Translations under genes and position numbers: made by a program
Notes under the pieces: generated by a model
The model's database searches: none
What the model was told of the DNA's origin: nothing
Seen by the model: the letters and a program-made list of their open reading frames with translations, nothing else
Shown here: in pieces, positions 23,938 to 32,215 of the stretch
How positions within the stretch are numbered: position 1 is the first letter of the stretch
Layout: each line of letters starts with the position of its first letter
Assembly: GCA_030429835.1 (NCBI GenBank)
Contig: JAUIGC010000014.1
Coordinates: 1 to 36,768 of the forward strand
Reading direction: 5' to 3'
Origin: Bacteroidia bacterium
GTDB taxonomy: Bacteria; Bacteroidota; Bacteroidia; Flavobacteriales; Flavobacteriaceae
Length of the DNA stretch: 36,768 nucleotides

Positions 23938-24160
23938 AATTTCTAGCTCCTCATATTCTACTTTTTCAGTGATATCTGGTCTTTGTCCGGCTTCTCCTTT
24001 TATAAATCTTTACTGACCGGCCAAGTTTCGAGTTCTTCGTCAACCAAATCATCATTAATCACTTCTTCAATTTGTGCTTCTGTAAGGGTTGGATCCAACC
24101 ATACCTCAATGTCAAGCTCTTGAAGAATTACCGGTCTTCGGTTCTTCTTGTTATAGATTA
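23938..24160 (-). pseudogene. Frameshifted C-terminal fragment of an SRAP gene
   Basis: The DNA closely matches the 3' end of the SRAP gene at 34786-35517, with long identical stretches (for example around GACCGGCCAAGTTTCGAG). On the minus strand it encodes NKKNRRPVILQELDIEVWLD and continues to WPVSKDL, where a 1-nt deletion creates a stop; the frame then resumes with GEAGQRPDITEK and ends near EYEELEIS. The catalytic N-terminal part is absent, so it cannot be active. Divergence is moderate, indicating an old partial duplication or recombination scar. Confidence 0.85.
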
Positions 24161-24243
24161 GGCATGAATGGTGGAAACTATTTTATAGGCCTATTTCCTA
24201 AAACCTTTGGTAAATCATATAATTTCTCAGACGCTATTGAACT

Positions 24244-25089
24244 TTATCCGTAGCTTACGCCCAGGTGATTATGGTCATATTTGAAGCCCTCAAAATTTCC
24301 CTCGGCCAGTTCGCAATTTACTTCTATTCCCGTCCCTGTTGCGTTCCCAAATATACTGGTAACCGCAGAATCCGCTGCATCCCTGCCCGTAGCAATCTTT
24401 ACAAAACCATTAAGGGGTGCTAGACCGGTCGGGTCGAACAAAATCCATTGGCCATCCATATAAGCCTCAAAACAGGCATGGAAGTCTTGAGGTTTTAGTT
24501 GATAGGCGTATCCTGTAAAATAACGGGCTGGAATCGATAGTGCCCTACAGAGGGCAATACTAAGATGTGCAAAATCCCGACAGACACCTGCTCTTTCCGT
24601 AATCGTATCCATGGCCGAAGTTTGGGAGTTCGTTGATCCGCTAACATAGTCGATATTGCCGTTGACCCAATTCGTAATGGCCACCACTTTATCATAAACG
24701 GTTTCCACATCCCCAAATTCCTTATAGGCAAACTTCATCAATTTATCGGATTGACAATATCTACTTGGATATAAAAAAGAGGCTATGTAGCTATCCAATT
24801 TTTGTACGGCAATCGATTTTTTAGAATTGTTTTCATAGATGATATTGGGGGTTACCTCTACCACGGCTGAATAACTCAATGAAAAATCGATGGGTTTGTG
24901 TACCTTCAGACGGACAAACCTTGAACTATCGTCGTGGGAATTGTATTCCTCAATTTTCATGGAAGGTTCCAAATTGAGGTGTTCCTCCCAAATGGTTTGA
25001 TTGGAGGTCTTCAATGCGTGTATATTGAATATAAAGGTGGTGGGCATATTTACCCTGTAGGACAAGGAGCTTTTTACGTTGTATTTCAT
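24244..25089 (-). CDS. Transglutaminase-like protein of the Anbu cluster
   Basis: This 281-residue protein has an N-terminal beta domain (about 1-95) typical of bacterial transglutaminase-like proteins. A catalytic domain follows, with Cys170 in RAGVCRDFAHL, His204 in DFHACFEAYMDG and Asp219 in WILFDPTG. Family members hydrolyse or form isopeptide or amide bonds; those near Anbu are proposed to act in a peptide-tagging or degradation pathway. It follows the Anbu gene by 10 nt. The usual companions, a circularly permuted ATP-grasp and an alpha-E (DUF403) protein, are missing here: downstream is only the SRAP fragment. Confidence 0.88.
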   Translation of the reverse strand: MKYNVKSSLSYRVNMPTTFIFNIHALKTSNQTIWEEHLNLEPSMKIEEYNSHDDSSRFVRLKVHKPIDFSLSYSAVVEVTPNIIYENNSKKSIAVQKLDSYIASFLYPSRYCQSDKLMKFAYKEFGDVETVYDKVVAITNWVNGNIDYVSGSTNSQTSAMDTITERAGVCRDFAHLSIALCRALSIPARYFTGYAYQLKPQDFHACFEAYMDGQWILFDPTGLAPLNGFVKIATGRDAADSAVTSIFGNATGTGIEVNCELAEGNFEGFKYDHNHLGVSYG

Positions 25090-25099
25090 TTCTAGGGTG

Positions 25100-25813
25100 T
25101 TATAAGAGTAGTTCGGTCCAAGGTTCGGGCATTTCTTCCAAAACCTGTTTTAATCTGCTATCCCAAAATTCGGTCGTCGATTTCATTTGTGTCGAGGTGT
25201 AACGCTGCTCCATCATGCGATAGGAGTCATTGCAATAGGTTACGATGTCAATGGGGAAACCCACATCCGTAGAACCCAATCGCGTAGCATCAAAAGATAA
25301 AAAGCCAGCTTTTAGGGCTAGATTCAAGTCGGTCCGATACGTAAGCACCCTATTGAGGATGGTTTTACCATGCCCTGAATTTCCAATGATCACATAAGGG
25401 GAGTCTTCATTGATCTCGACCCAATTTCCTTCGGAATAGATTAAGAACAATTTAGGTTCCTCATCATCCCTGAGTTGACCTCCGATGATCGTATTGAGAT
25501 TGAATTTTAAGCCCGATTTTATGAGCGCGGATTTATCCTCTCTGGCAACCCTTTTGACCTGTTCACCAAATGCGTTGACCGCTTTGTACATCTTATTGTG
25601 TTCAATGGTCTTGTCATAAAACAGTTCCTTGAAATAAATCACGGCCTTGTCCCTGACGGAGCGCAAACCACTTGTCATGATGAACAACGAATGTTTGTCC
25701 CGCTGCTCGACATAAATTTTTTTCTTGGTGGATTTATTATTGCCAGCGGTTATCCGAGTATCGGCAATGGCCACGAGACCTTGTTTTACCTTTATTCCTA
25801 AACAGTAGGTCAT
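25100..25813 (-). CDS. Anbu proteasome-like Ntn-hydrolase
   Basis: This 237-residue protein matches Anbu, the bacterial relative of HslV and proteasome beta subunits. It begins MTYCLGIKVKQGLVAIADTR; Thr2 becomes the N-terminal nucleophile after Met removal, and the Asp/Lys region of the fold follows (IADTRITAG and the KKKIYV block). SGHGKTILNRVL and FDATRLGSTDVGFPID are also family hallmarks. Anbu forms helical or ring assemblies in the cytoplasm; its substrates are not settled. It is the first gene of a two-gene unit with the transglutaminase-like gene. Confidence 0.9.
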   Translation of the reverse strand: MTYCLGIKVKQGLVAIADTRITAGNNKSTKKKIYVEQRDKHSLFIMTSGLRSVRDKAVIYFKELFYDKTIEHNKMYKAVNAFGEQVKRVAREDKSALIKSGLKFNLNTIIGGQLRDDEEPKLFLIYSEGNWVEINEDSPYVIIGNSGHGKTILNRVLTYRTDLNLALKAGFLSFDATRLGSTDVGFPIDIVTYCNDSYRMMEQRYTSTQMKSTTEFWDSRLKQVLEEMPEPWTELLL

Positions 25814-26035
25814 AGCCTTTAATTTTGATAGTATTAAAATTGATAAACCGGGTACTATTTATATTTCCAGGCGAAAGTAAACAGGTCCATTAAGAAGTGT
25901 TGCTCCTAAAACATTCTTTAATAGCCTTAAGGAAAAAAAATCAAGACCTGATCCTTACTGTAATGAAATGGGGCCAAGGGTTTCAAAAATTTACCATTGA
26001 CCAAACCATAAACTCGCCAAAAAGAAAAATTGGAT

Positions 26036-26557
26036 TTATTCCTTGACCTTGGCCAATGGATGGTCCTCCTGACCCAATCCGATAATCTTAATTATGTTGA
26101 TAATGGTATTGTATAACATAAGAACTACCACGACCAAAGCTGAACTTAAGATGGTGCTAATCCCTAGGGTAACATAATATATGATGGCAAACCAATTGGG
26201 AGGGATATTGTCGCTTTCCGTTACCGGTAGATTGAAAATAAGAAAGAACAGCAGGGAAGCAATGAATATCACCGTGTCCAACTTCGCTATCTGCATAATA
26301 TGCATATAGTGGTCATCCTTTAACGTCGATTTGGTCCCTGAACTGACACCCAGTAAGGTAAGCATAAGGGCCAAAATGGTTGCTGAGGCCAGAACAATGG
26401 TATTACATAAGGTGTTTAGGCCCGTAAGACTGGATTTTATCAATTCCTTGGCCTCATAACCACTTAAATTGCCCAACATAAAAGTTCCTAAACCAATTAT
26501 GCCTAAGGATAGTATCCCCCCTAGAATGGCACGTTTCGTATATTTTGAGATATTCAT
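26036..26557 (-). CDS. Four-helix membrane protein, unknown
   Basis: This 173-residue protein has four membrane helices (about 9-29, 48-70, 92-110 and 125-150) and short charged ends. It resembles uncharacterised inner-membrane proteins of Bacteroidota with a LASATILALMLTLLGVS segment; no named family is certain. Its start codon overlaps the TGA stop of the Ku-like fragment in an ATGA arrangement, so it is probably translated with that fragment and the small membrane protein further upstream. The context suggests a stress-related membrane function, which is only inference. Confidence 0.65.
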   Translation of the reverse strand: MNISKYTKRAILGGILSLGIIGLGTFMLGNLSGYEAKELIKSSLTGLNTLCNTIVLASATILALMLTLLGVSSGTKSTLKDDHYMHIMQIAKLDTVIFIASLLFFLIFNLPVTESDNIPPNWFAIIYYVTLGISTILSSALVVVVLMLYNTIINIIKIIGLGQEDHPLAKVKE

Positions 26558-26736
26558 GATATGGTTTTTCCTATTAAATGTATCCGAGATGTAAATATTA
26601 TGGTATCGTTTTTAATAATATGGCACCCATCATGACTAACCAATATATCCAAATCCCTGCCCTGCGAACCTAATTGTAATTTTATAGGTATCGACACCAA
26701 ACCAAAGCTGATAGAACCTTTCCAAAGTGATTTCAT
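26554..26736 (-). pseudogene. Ku N-terminal remnant
   Basis: The 60-codon frame starts MKSLWKGSISFGLVSIPIKL, the nearly invariant N-terminus of bacterial Ku, the DNA-end-binding protein of non-homologous end joining. Similarity continues weakly to about residue 40 (DLDILVSHDG) and then stops, whereas Ku normally has about 260 residues. No further Ku sequence or ligD is visible in the window. The frame is still open, starts with ATG and overlaps the next gene by 4 nt, so a short peptide may be made, but it lacks nearly the whole beta-barrel ring. Confidence 0.8.
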
Positions 26737-26756
26737 AAGTTAAATTGTTGGAGTTT

Positions 26757-26924
26757 TCAGGCACTTTTAGTGTACTTTTTATATAGGTTGTAAATGAACA
26801 ATACCGCGGCAATGAGCAAAAGAACATGTATCAAGAAGCCGAGTGTTTTAAATATCAAAAAACCAATAACCCAAGCTATGACGAGAACGAAGATTAGTAA
26901 CCATATGGTTTTACTACTATTCAT
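26757..26924 (-). CDS. lmo0937-family small membrane protein
   Basis: This 55-residue frame encodes MNSSKTIWLLIFVLVIAWVI, then GFLIFKTLGFLIHVLLLIAA and a basic tail YKKYTKSA: two hydrophobic helices separated by a short turn, the layout of the lmo0937-type membrane peptides found widely in stress islands. The start is the ATG at 26922-26924. It lies 20 nt upstream of the Ku remnant and probably leads a three-frame transcript. Function unknown; induction under envelope stress is a reasonable guess. Confidence 0.7.
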   Translation of the reverse strand: MNSSKTIWLLIFVLVIAWVIGFLIFKTLGFLIHVLLLIAAVLFIYNLYKKYTKSA

Positions 26925-27047
26925 GATGATTTCTTTTGAACATTTCCAAATTGTTGTTTATCAAGGAGAAAGATATCGTTTAGTTTACGAAATATGTAAT
27001 GCTATAGCAATACATTTTAACTGCTTAAAACTTTTAAAAGAATAAGG

Positions 27048-27488
27048 CTAAAAATCCATCGCCGTTAAAAACCACGTAGCGGTCATAGAAAAAATAATGT
27101 GGGCTATGATTAATTGTCCAAAAAATAGGATCCAACGATTTTGCGGTGGGCTCGAATGGAAATTCAAGATAAGTGACCAACCGAAAACTCCGAGGATACC
27201 TAGGCCCAAACCAGTGCAAACCCCATGATAGGAAAGTTCAGGGGGCATTATCTTACTATAGTACAACCATAGACCAAACGACATCATTACACCAATTAGA
27301 AAATGTACGACCCAACCAAAATAATGGTTTTCACCGATTTCCACAGGAGAATGTGAACGGCTGATCAAGATATTGATAAGCTGGGCCTCATTGAATTTTT
27401 CCTGGGTCACAAGTTCCAGAAGGTGACTGAAAAGGGTCATGACCATAGTGCCTATAATACCTGCGATAAATACAATTAGCACCGTCAT
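27048..27488 (-). CDS. Four-helix membrane protein, unknown
   Basis: I place the start at the ATG at 27486-27488 (146 residues). A longer frame would begin at a TTG that forms part of a TAATTTTG promoter element, so it is unlikely. Four membrane helices are visible (about 3-22, 58-78, 86-106 and 118-138). IAGIIGTMVMTLFSHLLELV at the N-terminus and HYFGWVVHFLIGVMMSFGLW are characteristic of small, uncharacterised membrane proteins of Bacteroidota. No active site is evident. Confidence 0.65.
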   Translation of the reverse strand: MTVLIVFIAGIIGTMVMTLFSHLLELVTQEKFNEAQLINILISRSHSPVEIGENHYFGWVVHFLIGVMMSFGLWLYYSKIMPPELSYHGVCTGLGLGILGVFGWSLILNFHSSPPQNRWILFFGQLIIAHIIFSMTATWFLTAMDF

Positions 27489-27509
27489 AAAAATTGGTTT
27501 GACATAGGA

Positions 27510-27517
27510 CAAAATTA
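27510..27517 (-). promoter_or_regulatory. Possible -7 element TAATTTTG
   Basis: Read on the minus strand this is a full match to the Bacteroidota -7 consensus TAnnTTTG, 21 nt upstream of the chosen ATG at 27488. No good -33 TTTG is visible at the normal distance, so confidence is limited. Confidence 0.35.
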
Positions 27518-27896
27518 TTTTTTTTGAACGGTCTAGTTTACCCTTATTGAAAGAAGTTTTATTGCTTTCGGGCTATTAAATAAAATTTTTGGATGATTTA
27601 TTTTAGGAACGACCCTATACCTTAGCGGAATGATTTTGAATTATAACTAAACGACTGGTTTAAGCTTCCTCGATGGCAATCCATAAATTCTTTGAAAATT
27701 GAAATACTAAAACTGAGAAAGATGTTTCCCCAAAAAATAGGTCATTGATGTTCACTGGTGGGTTCTTAAATGGTAACACATGGATTGGTTAGGGATTCTG
27801 TACATAGTATCCCTGTCCGTGGTAGGCAAAGAGCAGAACTTCATAATGATTTTGTTCTTAGGGTTCACCTATAGATAATTATAAATAGGAAATGCA
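27513..27896. other. Intergenic region between divergent genes, no clear gene
   Basis: This 384-bp stretch has the promoter sides of two divergent genes and no convincing protein. One short plus-strand frame, 27780-27878, encodes 32 residues starting MDWLGILYIVSLSVVGKEQN with a hydrophobic end. It resembles the beginning of small membrane proteins but is probably a decayed remnant. No terminator-type hairpin was noticed. Confidence 0.4.
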
Positions 27897-28415
27897 ATGG
27901 AAATATTCAACACTTCTTGGGATAAGGTCGGAGTAATTGCCTTGAGCAGTGTGGTCATTTATGCCGCCGTTATATTATTTACCCGGATTGCTGGCAAACG
28001 AAGTTTTTCAAAAATGTCCAGTTTTGATTTTGCGATGACCGTGGCGGTAGGTTCTATAATTGCTACGACCATTTTATCATCATCGGTCAAATTAATTGAA
28101 AGTGTCATCGGCTTGGCGCTGGTCTATACCTTGCAGATAAGTATCGCCTTGGCAAGGAGAATCAAATGGGTCCAAAAAGTGGTAGACAATGAGCCACTTT
28201 TGTTAATGGATGGTTCGAATATTTTGCAAGAGAACCTTAGAAAAGCCAGGGTCACGGAAGGTGATCTAAGGTCTAAACTTAGGGAGGCCAACGTTACCCA
28301 GTTTAGTCAAATAAAGGCGGTCGTTTTTGAAACCACCGGAGATATATCTGTGCTTCACAAAGAAAGTCATCTAGTCTTGGAACCTTGGATCATGGAAGAC
28401 GTTAGGGAAAAATAG
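27897..28415 (+). CDS. YetF/DUF421 family membrane protein
   Basis: This 172-residue protein has membrane helices at about 12-30, 45-62 and 65-85 with the DUF421 signature LFTRIAGKRSFSKMSSFDFA and VAVGSIIATTIL. A cytoplasmic alpha/beta domain follows, with EPLLLMDGSNILQENLRKAR, LRSKLREANV and IKAVVFETTGDISVL. YetF proteins are inner-membrane proteins of unknown function, often in stress and sporulation regulons. The length is normal for the shorter Bacteroidota form. About 100 nt separate it from the FAD protein gene in the same direction. Confidence 0.85.
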   Translation: MEIFNTSWDKVGVIALSSVVIYAAVILFTRIAGKRSFSKMSSFDFAMTVAVGSIIATTILSSSVKLIESVIGLALVYTLQISIALARRIKWVQKVVDNEPLLLMDGSNILQENLRKARVTEGDLRSKLREANVTQFSQIKAVVFETTGDISVLHKESHLVLEPWIMEDVREK

Positions 28416-28512
28416 AGCAATGCATGAAGCATATAAATGGTATTGAAGAAGCACGAGCTTACGCAATTTCCATCCATCAATCCAAAATAGGACTTTTAAA
28501 AAAATAGTGTAC

Positions 28513-30330
28513 ATGGGAAGTGATTTGACAAAGCTTGGGATTATTGGTAGTGGGCCGTCTTCCATCTATCTTTTGAATAATATCCTACAGCATCTGGACA
28601 CCCTTAAAAATCAGATTCAGACCATATTCCTATTTGAAAGGGAAAATATCGCAGGCATGGGAATGCCATACAATCCCGTTTATACCGATATATACAATCT
28701 AGCGAACATATCTTCGGAAGAGATACCCTTGCTCGAAAAGAGTTATGCCGACTGGCTGCGCACCCAAGATGAAGAAAAACTAAAAAGTTTCAATATACTC
28801 GAACGGCCGATAAGTGAATCCAAAGTGTACAGCCGTGTTTCTTTAGGACATTATTTCCGTTGCCAGTATAATAGATTGATAAAAAAAATAGGCAAAAGTG
28901 GGATTAGCGTAGTACAACATGATAATTGCCAAATTGAAGATATCCTCAAAATAAACAATAGCGACTATCTATTGACCGATAGCAATGCCAATACCTATCC
29001 ATGTTCATCGATCGTCATTGCCACTGGACATGCCTTTAATGAACCGGATCATGTTTCATCCGGATATTATTCCTCGCCCTGGCCCATTCACAAAATACTC
29101 CCAAGAAATAAGGAGTTGTTCAACTTTTCTATAGGTACTTTGGGGGCCTCTTTAAGTGCCTTCGACGTGGTTACATCTCTCTCACACCGTCATGGTACTT
29201 TTACTCGGGAAGGAGGGCACCTTAAATATTTTAAGCATGGGGATGTCCCAAATTTTAAAATTGTACTTCATTCCGCCGAGGGTTGGCTTCCCCATCTACA
29301 ATATGAGCAGGTGAAACCTATTAGAGAGATTTATCGCCATTTCGGTAGGGAGAATATATTGAGGCTGATTGACAGAAGAGGTCATTTGGATATACATGAC
29401 TATTTTGACGCATTCTGCCGAAAGGCATTGATGGATGCTTTGACCAAAGATGGAATTTGGGATGTAGTGGAAAAATTGAATAAAAATTGTGGATTCAAGG
29501 AATTTATCGAAGCAATGGCGGAAAAACATGACTTCATCAATTCTTTTGAAGGTATGAAGGCGGAATTGAACAGGGCCAGGGATAAAATGGGTACTGAAAC
29601 TCCCGTACATTGGATGGAAACCTTGGACGATTTAATGTATAGCCTAAACTACCACGCAGAATTATTGTCCGCTGAAGACCATATTTTTTTTCATGGCGAA
29701 GTGATGCCTTTTTTAATGAACGTCATTGCCGCTTTGCCATTGCAATCGGCAGAAATTTTATTGGCTCTTTATGATAGTGGATGTATTGAATTGAAAAAGG
29801 GAAGGGTGGAACTGAAGGAGGATTCGTTTACAGGGGATGGAACGATTATTTACATGAAATCCGAAACCGAACCGACACTGGAACTTAAGTATAGGATGTT
29901 CATCGATTGTAGCGGGGGAAAGAAATTCGTTCTTGAGGATTTTCCTTTTAAGTCCTTGGTTAAAAATGAGACCATATGTCCCGCGTCCGCTAGCTTTTCG
30001 CAAACCCCACTGCCAAGGGCGATAAAAGAGAAATACCAGGAAAGAATCATTTTGACCCAAGATAAACAAGCTAGGCTTGAATTATCGGGTATACAAATTG
30101 ATTCCGGGTATATGACCATCGATAGATCCGGCAATCCAAACTTTGGACTATATGATATAAACTTTACCCATACCAGCGGATTGAGACCCTATTCCTATGG
30201 ACTTCAAGCCTGTAACGCAACAAGTTTGATTCTTGTGGAAACTTGGGTCAATGATTTGGAACGGGGCAAGAACAACGCTTCGTCCATTAAGAACGTTACC
30301 AAAATATATGATGATACAACTAATCTATAA
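28513..30330 (+). CDS. FAD/NAD(P)-binding protein (FAD-NAD(P)-binding domain family)
   Basis: I start at the ATG at 28513 (605 residues) because the upstream in-frame GTG adds only two codons. The N-terminal dinucleotide fold has LGIIGSGPSSIYLL (GxGPSS at 12-17), an acidic strand end FLFERE, then GMGMPY and a second Rossmann element IVIATGHAF. This is the PF13454-type fold of large, poorly characterised flavoproteins, often annotated as hydroxyacylglutathione or FAD-dependent oxidoreductase-like. The C-terminal half has RMFIDCSGG and GLRPYSYGLQACNA, consistent with a second FAD-contact region. The substrate is unknown; the neighbours suggest redox or stress metabolism. Confidence 0.75.
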   Translation: MGSDLTKLGIIGSGPSSIYLLNNILQHLDTLKNQIQTIFLFERENIAGMGMPYNPVYTDIYNLANISSEEIPLLEKSYADWLRTQDEEKLKSFNILERPISESKVYSRVSLGHYFRCQYNRLIKKIGKSGISVVQHDNCQIEDILKINNSDYLLTDSNANTYPCSSIVIATGHAFNEPDHVSSGYYSSPWPIHKILPRNKELFNFSIGTLGASLSAFDVVTSLSHRHGTFTREGGHLKYFKHGDVPNFKIVLHSAEGWLPHLQYEQVKPIREIYRHFGRENILRLIDRRGHLDIHDYFDAFCRKALMDALTKDGIWDVVEKLNKNCGFKEFIEAMAEKHDFINSFEGMKAELNRARDKMGTETPVHWMETLDDLMYSLNYHAELLSAEDHIFFHGEVMPFLMNVIAALPLQSAEILLALYDSGCIELKKGRVELKEDSFTGDGTIIYMKSETEPTLELKYRMFIDCSGGKKFVLEDFPFKSLVKNETICPASASFSQTPLPRAIKEKYQERIILTQDKQARLELSGIQIDSGYMTIDRSGNPNFGLYDINFTHTSGLRPYSYGLQACNATSLILVETWVNDLERGKNNASSIKNVTKIYDDTTNL

Positions 30331-30333
30331 GAG

Positions 30334-30357
30334 TAATCCATTGTAATAATGGGATTA
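30334..30357. terminator. Weak hairpin after the FAD protein gene
   Basis: TAATCCATT (30334-30342) pairs with AATGGGATTA (30348-30357) with one bulged G around a 5-nt loop. It begins 3 nt after the stop codon. There is no T-run, so termination is uncertain. Confidence 0.3.
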
Positions 30358-30528
30358 TAGCATTGTCATTTTTGAAAGCAAAATCCTAATTGAACAATAT
30401 TAAAAAACCTATAGACCTAGTAAGTAAAACTATGTTTTTTGAGTTCTACTTCTATGGCATAAAGCAAATACTTTTTTTGAGCGTTAGGTAATTTCACAGT
30501 GTTGAACCCCATTTTATAAATCGTTATC

Positions 30529-30879
30529 ATGAAGTCTGAGTATGCAATTTGTATGGAAAGGTGTTTGGAGTGTTTTATCGACTGTCAAGAATGCCTTGCC
30601 AATGTATTGGTAAAGGAAAGTACGGATAACTTTGTAAAAAGCTGTATTGAGTGTTCCGAAGTCTGTATTACCACCATTAAGTATTTGATTGGTGATAGCC
30701 CCTTTGTCGAAGAGCAGGTCGGGCTATGCGCACAGGTTTGTGAATGGTGTTCGGAACGGTGCCACGCACAGGGTAACAGGCACTGCAGAATATGTGCCGA
30801 GACCTGTAAAAAATGTATGGAGGAATGTAGAAAATTAAAATGTCAATTGGAAAGAAAATATGAAGAATGTGAATATTAA
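30529..30879 (+). CDS. Cys-rich four-helix-bundle copper-binding protein (Csp/DUF326)
   Basis: This 116-residue protein contains 19 cysteines, mostly in CxxC or CxxxC spacing on amphipathic helices (RCLECFIDCQECL, SCIECSEVC, CAQVCEWCSERC, CRICAETCKKCMEEC). This is the pattern of Csp-type copper storage proteins, whose four-helix bundles hold many Cu(I) ions through Cys thiolates. No signal peptide is seen, so it is a cytosolic form. It overlaps the next SDR gene by 20 nt, suggesting coordinate translation. Copper binding is inferred from the family and the Cys pattern. Confidence 0.88.
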   Translation: MKSEYAICMERCLECFIDCQECLANVLVKESTDNFVKSCIECSEVCITTIKYLIGDSPFVEEQVGLCAQVCEWCSERCHAQGNRHCRICAETCKKCMEECRKLKCQLERKYEECEY

Positions 30880-31717
30880 GGAGACAGAAAAACAAGAAAC
30901 CCAACCTGGACTACAATATAAAATGGACATGACCCCCGTTTCCATTCGTGAGGATTACAAGGGAAGCGAAAAACTTAAAGGTAAAATAATGTTGATCACA
31001 GGGGGTGATAGTGGTATAGGGAAAAGTGTGGCCCTCCATTTCGCCCGCGAAGGGGCTCACATTGCCATTGTTTATTTAAACGAGGATAAGGATGCCCTAG
31101 GTACAAAATCAGAGGTTGAAAAAGAAGGAGTGGAATGCATTTTGTTCAAAGGGGATTTGAAAAAGGAGGAGTTTTGCAAGGAAGTCATAGAAAAAACGAT
31201 TGCCCATTTCGGTACATTGAATTGCTTGATAAACAATGCGGCGGTACAATTTCCCGCGGATCACATAGAGCATATAGATTCTGATCATTTGAAAGCTACT
31301 TTCGAAACGAACATCTTACCCTATTTTTATCTGGTACAGGCAGCTATGGCCCATCTCAAGAGTGGTGATACCATCATAAACACCACTTCGGTAACTGCCT
31401 ACAGGGGTTCGGAGCACTTGATTGATTATGCCAGTACCAAAGGGTCCATAGTATCCTTTACACGTAGTTTATCAAAATCATTGGCCGTTAAGGGGATTCG
31501 GGTAAACGGAGTGGCGCCCGGACCCATTTGGACGCCATTGATACCCGCAACTTTTTCTGGAGAGGACCTTAAAAACTTTGGCAAGGATGTACCCTTGGGA
31601 AGACCGGGTCAACCGGCAGAATTAGGTCCCGCCTATGTATTCTTGGCCAGCCAGGACAGTAGTTATATGACGGGCCAAATTCTCCATATCAATGGTGGGG
31701 AAATCATTGGAGGATAA
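30860..31717 (+). CDS. SDR oxidoreductase, general-stress YghA/YhdF type
   Basis: This 285-residue short-chain dehydrogenase has the roughly 40-residue N-terminal extension typical of the YghA/general stress protein 39 group (QPGLQYKMDMTPVSIREDYK). That supports the early start despite its 20-nt overlap with the copper-protein gene. The cofactor motif TGGDSGIG is at 47-54, NNAA at 125-128, and the catalytic Ser177, Tyr190 and Lys194 lie in NTTSVTAYRG and IDYASTKG. It is complete and ends MTGQILHINGGEIIGG. The substrate is unknown; NADPH-dependent detoxification of a carbonyl is likely. It lies 12 nt before the receiver gene. Confidence 0.9.
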   Translation: MKNVNIKETEKQETQPGLQYKMDMTPVSIREDYKGSEKLKGKIMLITGGDSGIGKSVALHFAREGAHIAIVYLNEDKDALGTKSEVEKEGVECILFKGDLKKEEFCKEVIEKTIAHFGTLNCLINNAAVQFPADHIEHIDSDHLKATFETNILPYFYLVQAAMAHLKSGDTIINTTSVTAYRGSEHLIDYASTKGSIVSFTRSLSKSLAVKGIRVNGVAPGPIWTPLIPATFSGEDLKNFGKDVPLGRPGQPAELGPAYVFLASQDSSYMTGQILHINGGEIIGG

Positions 31718-31729
31718 GTCAGGGATGTT

Positions 31730-32170
31730 ATGAACGAGAAAGAAATGTTCCAAGTGTATATGGCGGAAGATGATCGGGAGGACCAGCAATTGTTCAAAAT
31801 GGCCATCGACAAAATTGATGCCTCCATAGAACTAAAGCTTTTTTCGAATGGTTATTTTTTATTGAAATTCCTGGAAGAACAGACCCGATATCCAGAAGTT
31901 ATCTTTATGGATTTGTACATGTCAAGAATGAACGGGGAGGAGACCTTAACGGCCATCCGTGCTAATCCTAAATATAATGATATTCCTATTGTGTTGTTCT
32001 CAAGCTTTTACGACATCGACTATATAAGCGACCTCTTTGCATTGGGGGCAAACCGTTACCTACATAAGCCAAGTTCGTTCAATACGCTGGTCTCTGCATT
32101 GAAGAGAACCTTTAATAGTATCAAAAGAAACGAATTGGGAGGAACCTCTATTATAAATTATACGGAATAA
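31730..32170 (+). CDS. Receiver-only response regulator
   Basis: This 146-residue protein has a single receiver domain with no output domain: MAEDDREDQQ at the acidic pocket, Asp61 in VIFMDLYMSRMNGE, a Ser/Thr switch in IVLFSSFYD and Lys in NRYLHKPSS. It resembles Rcp1-type regulators that serve bacteriophytochromes or stress phosphorelays. No kinase gene lies next to it; its partner is outside the window or is the TPR kinase at 21007-22653. It follows the SDR gene by 12 nt and is closed by a strong terminator. Confidence 0.85.
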   Translation: MNEKEMFQVYMAEDDREDQQLFKMAIDKIDASIELKLFSNGYFLLKFLEEQTRYPEVIFMDLYMSRMNGEETLTAIRANPKYNDIPIVLFSSFYDIDYISDLFALGANRYLHKPSSFNTLVSALKRTFNSIKRNELGGTSIINYTE

Positions 32171-32198
32171 AAAAATCCCGGATACTTCCGGGATTTTT
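32171..32198. terminator. Bidirectional rho-independent terminator
   Basis: A perfect 12-bp stem (AAAAATCCCGGA, 32171-32182, with its complement 32187-32198) surrounds the loop TACT. The T-run in one arm and the A-run in the other let it work in both directions, for the receiver gene (stop at 32170) and the convergent catalase gene. Confidence 0.9.
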
Positions 32199-32215
32199 CT
32201 TATAAAGGTTTGATC

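Noticed and set aside
27488-27512. Upstream TTG start for the four-helix membrane protein
   Set aside because: The TTG is part of a TAATTTTG promoter element, so the message would start downstream of it.
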